A stretch of DNA of 64,000 nucleotides from Effrenium voratum (taxonomy: Eukaryota > Sar > Dinophyceae > Suessiales > Symbiodiniaceae), in contig CAUJNA010003814.1 of NCBI GenBank assembly GCA_963377175.1, forward strand, positions 294,501 to 358,500, written 5' to 3'. The stretch's first letter is position 1. Each line of letters begins with the position of its first letter. A program made the translations under genes and the position numbers. The notes below the pieces were generated by a model. That model saw nothing but the letters and a program-made list of their open reading frames with translations. It searched no databases and was not told where the DNA came from. This document shows, in pieces, positions 35,079 to 45,420 of the stretch.

Positions 35079-35291
35079 GCCACCGCAGCTCGGCCCAGCG
35101 ATGCCCAGCACGCGCGCCCGCGCCGAAAGGGGTAGGAGGGTTTCTCACGGCGCCACCAAAACCTGAAGAGTCAGGTTCCGCCATGAAAACCATGGTTGGG
35201 TATATTATACATATGAGCCACGGACAAAACACACGAAGACCACTTTATCAAGGCGGGGTACGTTTTTGCATAACACATGCCAAAACCATGC

Positions 35292-35323
35292 AAAACGATA
35301 AGGTCTCCCCCAAAAACGATAAC
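35292..35323 (+). repeat. 32-bp direct repeat flanking the satellite, left copy
   Basis: Reads AAAACGATAAGGTCTCCCCC followed by AAAAACGATAAC. An identical copy in the same orientation is at 38364-38395, just beyond the other end of the satellite region. Confidence 0.85.
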
Positions 35324-35415
35324 CCTTAGCTAACACACGGCTCTATAATAACCCCTGCAGTTGCAACTTAGCTAGGGTGGGACCCTTGCGTGGCCACCGT
35401 AAAACGAGAAGGCGA

Positions 35416-36575
35416 GTCGCCACTTTCGAGCTGGAGCTGCCAAGGTGTGCTTCGTAAATACGACACTTTGTACTGAGAAGTTGCGATTTTCGAGCTGGAG
35501 CTGCGGAAGTGTACTTCGCTTACCAGACTTGTACTACAAAGTTGCGATTTTCGAGCTGGAGATGTGGAAGTGTACTTCGCGTACTAGACTTGCACGACAA
35601 AGTTTCGATTTTCGAGCGGGAGCTGCGGAAGTGTACTTCTCGTACTAGACTTGTACTCCAAAGTTGCGATTTTCGAGCTGGAGATGCGGAAGTGTACTTC
35701 AAAGTACTAGACTTGTAATACAAAGTTGCGATTTTCGAGCTGGAGATGCGGAAGTGTACTTCGCGTACTAGGATTGCACTACAAAGTTGCGATTTTCGAG
35801 CTGGAGCTGCGGAAGTGTACTTCGCGCAAGTGTACTTCGCGTACTAGACTTGTACTACAAAGTTGCGATTTTCGAGCTGGAGCTGCGGAAGTGTACTTCC
35901 CGTACTAGACTTGTACTACAAAGTTGCGATTTTCGAGCTGGAGCTGCGGAAGTTTACTTCGCGTACTAGACTTGTACTACAAAGTTGCGACTTTCGAGCT
36001 GGAGCTGCGGAAGTGTACTTCGTGTACTAGACTTGTACTACAAAGTTGCGATTTTCGAGCTGGAGCTGCGGAAGTGTACTTCGCGTACTAGACTTGTACT
36101 ACAAAGTTGCGATTTTCGAGCTGGAGCTGCGGAAGTGTACTTCGCGTACTAGACTTGTACTACAAAGTTGCGACTTTCGAGCTTGCGGAAGTGCTGTACT
36201 AGACTTGTACTACAAAGTTGCGATTTTCGAGCTGGAGATGCGGAAGTGTACTTTGTGTACTAGACTTGTACTACAAAGTTGCGATTTTCGAGCTGGAGCT
36301 GCGGAAGTGTACTTCGCTTACTAGACTTGTACTACCAAGTTGCGATTTTCGAGCTGGAGCTGCGGAAGTGTATTTCGCGTACTAGACTACAAAGTTGCGA
36401 TTTTCGAGCGGGAGCTGCGGAAGTGTACTTCGCGTACTAGACTTGTACTACAAAGTTGCGATTTTCGAGCTGGAGATGCGGAAGTGTACTTCGCGTACTA
36501 GACTTGTACTACAAAGTTGCGATTTTCGAGCTGGAGCTGCGGAAGTGTACTTCGCGTACTAGACTTGTACTACAA
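35416..36575 (+). repeat. 61-bp satellite array, left block (about 19 units)
   Basis: The unit includes AAAGTTGCGATTTTCGAGCT, GGAGCTGCGGAAGTGTACTT and CGCGTACTAGACTTGTACTA. The period of 61 means each 60-codon frame shifts through the three phases, giving repetitive ORFs that are not genes. Units differ at a few positions (GAGCT/GAGAT, TTCGCG/TTTGCG). Confidence 0.95.
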
Positions 36576-37462
36576 CCTGGATCTTCCATTGTTATGTAAA
36601 TTTCTGCCCCTTCTGGATTTCCGTCACGTTTCCTAAATTGTTGCTCGTTTCGGGAAAATCTGCTCGATCAGAGTTGGCGCAACGCTGGCCTGATAGTTGG
36701 ACAAGCGGCCAAACTCAAAGAACACATGCAAAAGCAGCAGGGAGATTGCAGGGTAAGGCTCGGGCCTGAACCAATGCGCAGCATCCGGGTCATTTGTTTT
36801 GTTTGGTTTCCATCTTGTTTTCGGCGGCCTTGGTTGGGCACACGGCCTGCAAATTTAGAACCGCTCGCTTGGCAATGATTCTTGCAGAATTCTGGCATTG
36901 CGCAGCAGCCAACAGGCCAAACTCAACAAACTTGCGCAACAGCTGTTTCACCGAGGAAGCAATCGTACCTGAAAATGGGATTTGCGCTCGGTTGCTGCTT
37001 TTTGCGCTCGGGTTGCGGCGATTTGCGCTCGTTTTGCGGCCGTTTCCGCGCGCGCGTTTTCCTCCAAAGCTCACCGAATCGTGTGTGTCATTGACCGAGG
37101 ACAGGTTGTGCAAATTCATTGATATCAGGCCCTGGAAACAGGCACCCCAATAATGGATCAAGTCATGCAGCCAAACACAGCTGGAATTTAATGTTGATTC
37201 AAGGGTCTCCACTAAGTTTAAGAGCTCCCAGCATGATCTCTTCAAACTGGTATCATGCCCTCTATCCGGGTACATGTACTTAGCGTTTTGCCAAGCAACA
37301 CACTTGGCCAGCTCCCAGCTACATATGCCGGGAAGTTAAATTAGTACGTTTATTAGGATTGCCGCTCGAATCGCTCGAATTGGACAAAAACATTACGAAC
37401 CCACAAAAACAATGACAACAACCTAAAGGTACAAGAATTTATGTAACGATGGAAGCTCCAGG
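36576..37462. mobile_element. 887-bp non-autonomous TIR DNA transposon inserted in the satellite
   Basis: The left end CCTGGATCTTCCATTGTTAT is mirrored by the right end, whose reverse complement is CCTGGAGCTTCCATCGTTAC. The inverted match extends to about 27 bp with four mismatches. The satellite unit resumes immediately on both sides, and the extra AA suggests a 2-bp target duplication. A 161-codon minus-strand frame (36790-37275) has no recognisable transposase motif. Confidence 0.75.
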
Positions 37463-38350
37463 AAAGTTGCGATTTTCGAGCTGGAGATGCGGAAGTGTAC
37501 TTCGCGTACTAGACTTGTACTACAAAGTTGCGATTTTCGAGCTGGAGCGCTGTGGAAGTGTACTTCCTGTACTAGACTTGTACTACAAGTTGCGATTTTC
37601 GAGCTGGAGCCGCGGAAGTGTACTTTGCGTACTAGAATTGTAGTACAAAGTTGCGACTTTCGAGCTGGAGATGCGGAAGTGTACTTCGCGTACTAGACTT
37701 GTACTACAAAGTTGCGATTTTCGAGCTGGAGCTGCGGAAGTGTACTTTGCGTACTAGACTTGTACTACAAAGTTGCGATTTTCGAGCTGGAGATGCGGAA
37801 GTGTACTTCGCGTACTAGACTTGTACTACAAAGTTGCGATTTTCGAGCTGGAGCTGCGGAAGTGTACTTCGCGTACTAGACTTGTACTACAAAGTTGCGA
37901 TTTTCGAGCTGGAGCTGCGGAAGTGTACTTCGCGTACTAGACTTGTACTACAAAGTTGCGATTTTCGAGCGGGAGCTGCGGAAGTGTACTTTGCGTACTA
38001 GACTTGTACTACAAAGTTTCGATTTTCGAGCTGGAGATGCGGAAGTGTACTTCGCTTACAGACTTGTACTACAAAGTTGCGATTTTCGAGCTGGAGATGC
38101 GGAAGTGTACTTCGCGTACTAGACTTGTACTACAAAGTTGCGACTTTCGAGCTGGAGCTGCGGAAGTGTACTTCGTGTACTAGACTTGTGCTACAAAGTT
38201 GCGATTTTCGAGCTGGAGTTCCGGATGTGTACTTCGCGTACTAGACTTGTACTACAAAGTTGCGATTTTCGAGCTGGAGATGCGGAAGTGTACTTCTCGT
38301 ACTAGACTTGTACTACAAAGTTGCGATGTTCGAGCCGGATCTGCCAAAGT
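37463..38350 (+). repeat. 61-bp satellite array, right block (about 14 units)
   Basis: A continuation of the same array after the 887-bp insertion. The last unit degenerates near 38330-38350. Confidence 0.95.
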
Positions 38351-38363
38351 TCGAAAACACTGT

Positions 38364-38395
38364 AAAACGATAAGGTCTCCCCCAAAAACGATAAC
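38364..38395 (+). repeat. 32-bp direct repeat flanking the satellite, right copy
   Basis: Identical to 35292-35323. Confidence 0.85.
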
Positions 38396-39013
38396 GTTCA
38401 AAAAAGTACTAGGGCCAAGTAAAGTGTTTCGTCCGCTCCTCATATATAAATATATATATATATTTTTTGTATATATACATATATATATAGGCATATATGA
38501 CCACCCTGGAGTTTCATGTCCTCCAATCTGGGGTTCCGTTACCGTGCAAATCCAGTTGCGTTTAAAGGGAATATCATGTATAAGTGCCCCATTGGTTTTC
38601 AAGGGAGTCGATTTCACTACTGGAAATATGTTTTTTTTGAGGGGACTCAAGCGGATGGAAGCATGAAAACAACGGGTTTTAATCTTACCACCATTAAGGA
38701 GTTTTATCATCCCTTTTTGGACGAAATAAAACCCGCGTAACCCCTAGCCAAAAGGAACCCTGGTACATAAAAAGGTGGACGAAAGAAAACCTGCGTAACC
38801 CCTTGGGCCACTCGCTTGTTTTGGCTGAAGTGCCCTTTTAAACATGATTGTGGCTCAAAAATGGGGGTCTTGGTAAATAGAAAGATGGGCTATAAAACCT
38901 GCGTGACTCTAGCCACTAAATCGAAAGGTGGGCGAAATCCAGCGCCACCCCTAAGCGAGCCTCGCCCCGTTTTGGGTCGACGCTGACGGATCGATCGCGG
39001 CGGAAGTGCCGAG

Positions 39014-39082
39014 GCCCAGCGCCAGCGGAGCCAACTGGAGGCGCTGAACCGGCGCTTGGGCGCCGAGCAGAAGGCCTTCGAG
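39014..39082 (+). CDS. BRAP: BRAP2-like exon 19: coiled coil
   Basis: Acceptor TGCCGAG|GCCCAG. It encodes AQRQRSQLEALNRRLG, then AEQKAFE, matching the LRANQVLLQNKLKEEERVL region. Two phase-0 GC donors are possible: AAG|GCCTTC at 39073 or GAG|GCGATC at 39082. Confidence 0.78.
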
Positions 39083-39254
39083 GCGATCGACCACAGCGGG
39101 GGGTAACGAGTTGACCCCATTTGATAGTAGGTAACCAAAAAGCACCAAGGCAGCACCTTTTTTTGTGGGGTCCCATATGAACCTTCAAGCAACTCTGGGC
39201 TTAGTTTCATACTGCGTTCAATTCTGGGTATTGTGGGGAACCATCGCTTTTGGA

Positions 39255-39840
39255 GGGGGAAGGAAGGGAGAAGGGGACGATGAAGGCTGATTGTCGAGGA
39301 AGAACGACCAAACCAACATCGGCCCAAATCAGGGGTACACAAGAAATGTGTGTTCATATTTGGGTCCATATTCAGTCCCCCCTAAAACATAAACTCACTT
39401 AGAAAAGAGACTATTCCGGGACTCCTCCAAACCGTTTTTGTCCCAACCAAGCAAGCAAGCAATCAAGAAACCGACCCAATCAACCTATAAGGGGGAAGGG
39501 GAATGTGGGGTGACAAAAGACACAGGTCGAATGTGGGGGTCAACATTAGGTAGGTTTAAATCATTCGACCTGTGTCTTTTGTCACCCCACATTCCCCTTC
39601 CCCCTTATAGGTTGATTGGGTCGGTTTCTCGATATCTTGCTTGCTTGGTTGGGACAAAAGCGGTTTGGAGGAGTCCGGAATAGTCTCTTTTCTAAGTGAG
39701 TTTATGTTTTAGGGCAGACTGAATATGGACCCGAATATGAACATATATTTCATTTGTACCCCTGATTTGGGCCGATGTTGGCTTGGTCGTTCTTCCTGTT
39801 TGTGTTATGGTAAGCCTTCGTCGTCTCCTTCTCCCTTCCG
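39255..39840. repeat. Large palindrome, arms about 280 bp, loop 28 bp
   Basis: Left arm about 39255-39533, right arm about 39562-39840. The inner arms are almost identical (CCTATAAGGGGGAAGGGGAA on the left, its complement on the right). The outer parts diverge through small indels. The palindrome lies wholly in intron 19. It may be a foldback element. Confidence 0.88.
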
Positions 39841-39956
39841 CTTCCCCCTCCCTCCTCTTCCCCCTCCTTCGCCTTCCCCCTCCTTCCCCCTCCCTTCCCC
39901 TCCCCTCCCCATGTTGTGGACGGGGCACCCCAAATCGACCCCTTCTGCCGTGCCAG

Positions 39957-40004
39957 GAGAAGCAAACGGGCGCGGAGGAAATGAAGAGAAGGCGTCAGCA
40001 GCGC
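39957..40004 (+). CDS. BRAP: BRAP2-like exon 20: coiled coil
   Basis: Acceptor TGCCAG|GAGAAG. It encodes EKQTGAEEMKRRRQQR. With exon 21 the length of the segment equals that of KETCDQKDLQITEIQEQL in animal BRAP2. The donor was probably CGC|GACCGC (GA). Confidence 0.65.
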
Positions 40005-40535
40005 GACCGCCGGGAACCCCGCAGTTCGGGGAACACGAATTCGGGCTCCCAAAAGGAACGTGCGGGGGTGGGGGGTGAGGGAGAGAAAATCTTTGGGACT
40101 AAGTTTGAATGGTGCCGAACCCTTTCCAGAAAATTCGGCAACCCAGGATCAAACCATCCCCCCGCCACCTCCTTTGGTGGATCCTTTTACCTCACGAGAA
40201 CCCAGGATTAGGGTATTGGGAACCAGGATGAATTACTGATTGGCATGGAACCCATCCGGCACCCGGGTCCCAACAACTGTGTTTTTTGTTTTCCTCCCAT
40301 GTCCAAAGGGCTGGATATAATCATTCTGTTTTGAAAAATCCGGAGGGGACTCCCTTTCTGGGTCTCCCCGATTTGCAGATGTGCGAATTTACTCATGAAC
40401 AAAGCAGGGTCACCCAAGGCACGTTCCCTGAGGGATTCAGGGAGCTGTCCGGGTCACCATTTCCGCCAGGAAGTGGGGGTGCGACCATGAGCTTTTTGTG
40501 TCAGGTTGTTGAAAGATTTATAGGGCCGGTGAAGG

Positions 40536-40612
40536 GTGGGTGTAGGGTTGGTTTGGGGTTAGGGTGGGTGTAGGATTGGTTTAGGGTGGGTTAAGGGTTG
40601 GTTTAGAAGGGG
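40536..40612 (+). repeat. Degenerate telomere-like repeat, left part
   Basis: GGTTTGGGGTTAGGGTGGG, GGTTTAGGGTGGG and similar variants of TTTAGGG on the plus strand. Resumes at 40729. Confidence 0.7.
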
Positions 40613-40616
40613 TTAC

Positions 40617-40728
40617 TTGGTGGCTCCCAGCCATCCAATTCCTTAGCTTTTTAGCCTTTTAGTGTAAAGTGGTAGTTTCTATTGAACCCAATAAACGTTA
40701 AACTTTTAGCGGGGGATTTGAGGGCAGG
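40617..40728 (+). repeat. GGTGGCTCCCAG family, copy e
   Basis: Starts TTGGTGGCTCCCAGCCATCC and ends GGGGGATTTGAGGGCAGG. It interrupts the telomere-like tract. Confidence 0.85.
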
Positions 40729-40785
40729 GGTTGGTTTGGAGTTGGTTTAGGGTTGGGTTAGGGTTGGTTAGGTTGTTGTGCCGAA
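40729..40785 (+). repeat. Degenerate telomere-like repeat, right part
   Basis: GGTTTAGGGTTGGGTTAGGG and related units. Confidence 0.7.
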
Positions 40786-41052
40786 TGTCGGATGTGGTAG
40801 GGCAAAGTGAGGATGGCAGGTGCACGAATTGGAGACTGGAACTCCGTTTGCTCCACTTCTCCCTTTTGGGGAAGACAAAGAACTGAGGCCAACCCCCCAC
40901 CCTCCTCTCATCTCTGTGAAGCACGCAGTTTCTGTGGCATGCATTTCCCCATATCCAGAGTTGGTTTCCTCGTCACACGACACCTGTCAGGAAAGTTGGC
41001 AAGGTGGCAAACCGCTCTGGGACATGCTGGGACTTCCTGCAGACGTGTTTTC

Positions 41053-41170
41053 TTGGTGGCTCCCAGCCATCCGGTTCGATAGCTTTTTAGATCCTTTTAG
41101 TGCTTAGTGGTGGTTTCCATTTGACCCACCAAAAGTTAAACTTTTAGCAGGGGATCTGAGGGCAGCCCAG
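41053..41170 (+). repeat. GGTGGCTCCCAG family, copy f
   Basis: A full-length, well-conserved copy ending GGGCAGCCCAG. Confidence 0.9.
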
Positions 41171-41346
41171 TTGTGTATTTGGAAGATAGGTCAGCAAATT
41201 GTCCTCTCGACAATCCACAGAACTAGACGATCGGACAGGTGTAGAAGACGAAGGCCACCTCTTGAAAAGGCAGCAACATGCCCACTTTCCCGATATTTGG
41301 AGGAAGGGCGAGCTTTCTTTGCAGGCGACCTTTCTTCCCAAGGAAG

Positions 41347-41390
41347 TTGATGATGATGATGATGATGATGATGACGATGATGACGATGAC

Positions 41391-41443
<53 letters not shown>
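41347..41443 (+). repeat. (GAT)n microsatellite
   Basis: About 32 GAT units with a few GAC. Poly-Asp and poly-His frames are artefacts. Confidence 0.95.
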
Positions 41444-41542
41444 GGTGACCCAACCTGACTCAGGGTTGAGGGACACAACAAGTCAGAAACGAACACGGCG
41501 CCAGAGGCCTTCTGGGCACACGTGGGAAGACAATCCTACCTT

Positions 41543-41666
41543 CTAGGTCCCCCGGCGTGCCAACTTTTACCATTTCTTTTTTTGGGTTTGTGAGTTTCCC
41601 TACTAAAATAGACTACAGAACAGAATTCGGGTACCCTCATTCTAACCTCTCTACAGGAGGACCTAG
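41543..41666. repeat. TIR element, TAGGTCC family, copy 12 (intron 20)
   Basis: Nearly full length; CTACAGGAGGACCTAG at the right end. Confidence 0.8.
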
Positions 41667-41776
41667 CCATACCCAAGGAAGCTTGTTTCCTTTGGATTTC
41701 CCCACCCGAGGCGGGGGAATTCCCCGGTGCGAACGACAGGAAATCGGGGCCATGGGCGGGAGCGAGCTGAGGTCAG

Positions 41777-41829
41777 GTCGCAGAGCTGCAGCAAGAGATC
41801 AGAGACCTGGAGCTCTTCCTGCAGATGAG
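41777..41829 (+). CDS. BRAP: BRAP2-like exon 21: end of coiled coil
   Basis: Acceptor GGTCAG|GTCGCA, donor ATG-AG|GCGCGC. It encodes VAELQQEIRDLELFLQM, the counterpart of ITEIQEQLRDVMFYLET, a strongly conserved BRAP2 segment. AGGCG is shared with the exon 22 acceptor. Confidence 0.9.
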
Positions 41830-43143
41830 GCGCGCGCGCAATCTCCGAAATGGCTTCCATTTGGTTAAGATAATATTTATGTTTTTCCCTTGTTGGTTTT
41901 GAAGGGAATCTATCACTACTGGACTTTTTTTTCCAGGGGACTTGAGCAAATGGAGGCTGGATGGCGATGGGTTTTGCAGGGTGCCAAGGGGTGGCCCAAG
42001 GTGAACATGTTTCTAGGGGTTGATTCCTTTTTCATTCTTTTCAGCCATGGTTCTTTTCAAAAACCAGCTGTTTCCAACCTGGGTTTTTGGTGGTTTCCTG
42101 AAAAGAAGGATCCCTGGAAAGAATGGGGAAGGTACCCTAGAATTTTCACAGAAAGTGCACGGAGAAAATGGAATTGTGGCAAGCGGACCAACTGGGTACA
42201 CGAGCATTGGTAGTAAACCATTGACAATCAGTCTCTCATAACCCGCTTCGATTGATAAAAGGCGTCCCTCCTAGCCAAAAAGCTGGGGAGAAGCATGTTT
42301 CATTAAGAGTTCCCTGTTCCAGATGTGGGCTGCCAACATCCTGTGCTTGTTCACTGTGTAGGTTTCTCTAGTGAGTTGAGCAGCCAAGCAACTTCTTCCA
42401 GAACGCTGTTTTCAAGCACTGGGTTGAAATGGAACCGCAACCTGTCGCTCTTTGAAAAGGGCAAAGGTTCCCATAGTGCGACTGGAGGAGAGGTCGGTGA
42501 GAGAAATCGCTGTTTTTGTATTGGCGTTCTCTATTTTAGAACTGGGAAGGCCAGGAGTTTGGAAAAACAAAGATAACATTTCAGGCTCCATAGATAACCA
42601 GTGCCTTCACGTTTTCCAGGGTGGGACGAGGTCACCCTGGATTCAGATCTCTTACTTTTCTGGGAAGATACTATCCAGCACAGGCACTGTTAAGAGCAAA
42701 TCTGGCCGATGTGCATAGGTTGCACATGTTGCATCTCATGTTCTTCTTGTTTTTGTGGATTGCTATGCTCAGGGAGTTTGCAAGGCAAGTAAGAAACATC
42801 CAACGGAATCGGGGATTCCCTTGTTCCGTACACTGGATATGTTGTTTTTTCCCCCTGAGGGTAGAGGAAAAGCAAAAGACAAACCACCATCTTAGTGGGT
42901 CTCCTAAAAAACAACACCGTGAAGCCTCACGAGTCGCGCACCTGAACACGTCAAACGCGTGATGGCAGCTGAAGATGTAGTGAGAACCCATGGATTAATA
43001 AACCCCTGGGCAGAAAGAACTCCTTCCCGGACTGAAATCTTGAGCAAAACCAATGTTTCAGTTTCTTTGGTCTGGCAAACATTTGTTTTCTTCTGCCAAA
43101 CTCTCTTTTTGGCGTCTCCCCACAAATGGGAAGGTGCAAAACC

Positions 43144-43259
43144 TTGGTGGCTCCCAGACATCCCCTGAGCTTTTTAGCCTTTTGAGGTTTACTGGTAGTT
43201 TCCATTCAAGCCACTAAAGGTAACACTTTTAGCGGGGGATCTGAAAACGGGCAGCCCAG
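43144..43259 (+). repeat. GGTGGCTCCCAG family, copy g (intron 21)
   Basis: Starts TTGGTGGCTCCCAGACATCC and ends GGGCAGCCCAG, 54 bp before exon 22. Confidence 0.85.
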
Positions 43260-43313
43260 AAAACAGCTCCATGTTCTGCTGGAGTCAACTCCCCTGAGCT
43301 GCAAAACGCAGAG

Positions 43314-43380
43314 GCGCCGCTGCGAGAACGCCGACGGTGCGGAGATGCAGGGCGCGCACTTGCTGGCGGGGACGGAAACA
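43314..43380 (+). CDS. BRAP: BRAP2-like exon 22
   Basis: Acceptor GCAGAG|GCGCCG. It encodes RRCENADGAEMQGAHLLAG, resembling the E-I-Q-x-G segment that follows the coiled coil in BRAP2 proteins. Phase-0 GC donors occur at CTG|GCGGGG (43365) and ACA|GCGGGG (43380). Confidence 0.75.
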
Positions 43381-43462
43381 GCGGGGAGAGAGTCTAGGTG
43401 GCCCAGCTGGGTGCCCTTTTACCCTTTTTGTTGTGAGGCTTCCCTTATTCTTTGGTCCTCTC

Positions 43463-43573
43463 TACTGAGGGTTCCACTTTCTGACCCCAGGGTAGACTTA
43501 ACCCCAATGCTTCGTTACCCCTAAAAGGGGAAGCCCTGGGTTTAAGTCTATCTTGGGGCAGTCAAAAAGTGGA
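43463..43573. repeat. Hairpin next to a degenerate TAGGTCC element
   Basis: AGGGTTCCACTTTCTGACCC and GGGTAGACTTAA on the left face TTAAGTCTATCTTGGGGC and AAAGTGGAACCCT on the right. A diverged TAGGTCC-like left end is at 43396. Confidence 0.7.
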
Positions 43574-43607
43574 ACCCTGACTCCAAGTGCTTGGCAAGCC
43601 ACGATAC

Positions 43608-43718
43608 TTTGGTGCATTTTGCTTGGATCTTAGGACTTTTAACCTTTTGCCAACTAATGGGTTTTCCATTAAGCCACTAAAAGCTAAACTTTTAGCAGGG
43701 GAGCAGAAAGCAACCGAA
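43608..43718 (+). repeat. GCATTT..GAGCAGAAAGC family, copy 4
   Basis: Starts TTTGGTGCATTTTGCTTGG and ends GGGGAGCAGAAAGCAACCGA. A degenerate GGTGGCTCCCAG-type core follows at about 43780-43865. Confidence 0.75.
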
Positions 43719-44286
43719 GATAGGTAACCAGGGAAACCCATGATGTAACTTGGCGAATATCAGCTGTCCCCTTTGGTTTTTTGATTTTAGGTTTTTAGGG
43801 TTTTGTGGCGGTTTCCATTTAGCCCACTGAAAGTTAAACTTTTAGCAGGAGATCCGACAACCCAGGTGAAACCTAGAGGTAGCGACTCATACCGAATGGT
43901 TTCCCATTTTGGCGACACGCCTTGAAGCACTCCAGAGCTGATAGCCAATTGATGTCTAGAATGAGAATCATTTAGTATTAATTACTTAACTCATTTCTAT
44001 TTTATATAAGTCAACTATTCGGGACATAGAGCAGCAGAACTAGGTGTGTGTTTTTTCCACAAAAGTCAGGGGGCCGGCCCTACCCAATTTTCCCACATTC
44101 CTTTTTGAACAAGGTATATAGTCCCCGTGCCTGTGGGGTTTACGCGCTTCCGGACTTGATTGGCCTCCACTGGCCCATTTACCTGCATAGCTGGTAACCA
44201 AGGAACCCGACCTAAAAATCACCAGGACAATTGTTGGCTACCTATAAAGGTCCACTGGGTGGATGGTTGGGAGGACATGGGTCCCT

Positions 44287-44661
44287 TGGCCTTTTGCTTC
44301 CTTTGCTCCATTCAGGCCATTCGGAAGCCATTCGGGCCCCAACCATTCAGATCGTTTGTAGACAAAATTCCAAAAAAAAGGTGGGTTTGGTCGGCTCCCC
44401 CAATCAACGCCCTCGTTGCCAAGTTTGGGCGTGGTGGCCGGCTCCCCCAATCAACGTCCTCGTTGCCAAGTTTGGGCCTGAAAAAAGAAACGGTACCCTT
44501 ATTCTATCTCCCTACTGGAGGACCTAGAAAAGAAAAAAAACCAAACCCCTCTCCCCCCCCCCCCGCCGCCTGCTTCACCGATCCAGGTCACGGAAAGCGA
44601 CCGGAGGACGCGCAGAGCCCGTCGCCGCTGAAGCGAAAAGCGTCGAGGGCTGTGCGCGCGC
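44287..44661 (+). repeat. 375-bp tandem duplication, unit 1
   Basis: Begins TGGCCTTTTGCTTCC and ends CTGTGCGCGCGC. Unit 2 (44662-45036) repeats it with no difference I could see. Each unit includes the right part of a TAGGTCC element, a C-rich tract and the BRAP2-like terminal exon. Confidence 0.92.
44587..44631 (+). CDS. BRAP: BRAP2-like exon 23 (terminal)
   Basis: Acceptor GATCCAG|GTCACG, preceded by a C-rich tract. It encodes VTESDRRTRRARRR and then TGA. The basic tail matches the Lys/Arg-rich C-terminus typical of BRAP2 (for example SRKGRSKRGK). Phase 0 agrees with exon 22. Confidence 0.72.
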   Translation, partial: VTESDRRTRRARRR

Positions 44662-45036
44662 TGGCCTTTTGCTTCCTTTGCTCCATTCAGGCCATTCGGA
44701 AGCCATTCGGGCCCCAACCATTCAGATCGTTTGTAGACAAAATTCCAAAAAAAAGGTGGGTTTGGTCGGCTCCCCCAATCAACGCCCTCGTTGCCAAGTT
44801 TGGGCGTGGTGGCCGGCTCCCCCAATCAACGTCCTCGTTGCCAAGTTTGGGCCTGAAAAAAGAAACGGTACCCTTATTCTATCTCCCTACTGGAGGACCT
44901 AGAAAAGAAAAAAAACCAAACCCCTCTCCCCCCCCCCCCGCCGCCTGCTTCACCGATCCAGGTCACGGAAAGCGACCGGAGGACGCGCAGAGCCCGTCGC
45001 CGCTGAAGCGAAAAGCGTCGAGGGCTGTGCGCGCGC
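44662..45036 (+). repeat. 375-bp tandem duplication, unit 2
   Basis: A second, apparently identical unit, followed directly by the GGGGT array. Confidence 0.92.
44962..45006 (+). CDS. BRAP: Duplicate copy of BRAP2-like terminal exon
   Basis: Same sequence and acceptor as 44587-44631. Either copy could serve as the last exon and both encode the same tail. Confidence 0.6.
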   Translation, partial: VTESDRRTRRARRR

Positions 45037-45039
45037 TGG

Positions 45040-45420
45040 AGGGGGGGGGGGGTGGGTTGGGCGGTGGGGTGGGGTGCGGGGTGGGGGTGGGGTGGGGTGT
45101 GGGGTGGGGTGGGGTGGGGTGGGGTGTGGGTGGGGTGCGGTGGGGTGGGGTGGGGTGGGGGGGGTGGGGTGGGGTGGGGTGGGGTGGGGTGGGGTGGGGT
45201 GGGGTGGGGTGGGGTGGGGTGGGGTGGGGTGGGGTGGGGTGGGGTGGGGTGGGGTGGGGTGGGGTGGGGTGGGGTGGGGTGGGGTGGGGTGGGGTGGGGT
45301 GGGGTGGGGTGGGGTGGGGTGGGGTGGGGTGGGGTGGGGTGGGGTGGGGTGGGGTGGGGTGGGGTGGGGTGGGGTGGGGTGGGGTGGGGTGGGGTGGGGT
45401 GGGGTGGGGTGGGGTGGGGT
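45040..45420 (+). repeat. (GGGGT)n array
   Basis: About 380 bp, irregular until about 45150 and then nearly perfect GGGGT pentamers. Strong G-quadruplex potential on the plus strand. The 465-codon and 222-codon frames across it are artefacts. Confidence 0.97.

Noticed and set aside
34603..35166. 187-codon and 157-codon proline/histidine-rich ORFs
   Set aside because: Arise from the C-rich tract before exon 18; only the last part of the stretch is a credible exon, in a defined frame.
35416..38350. Repetitive 60-90 codon ORFs (RFSSW, KVAIFELE) or a CRISPR-like array
   Set aside because: The 61-bp period is a contiguous satellite without spacers; frames rotate because 61 is not a multiple of 3, and the context is eukaryotic.
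41191..41546. Poly-Asp, poly-His and poly-Ile ORFs
   Set aside because: (GAT)n microsatellite read in different frames.
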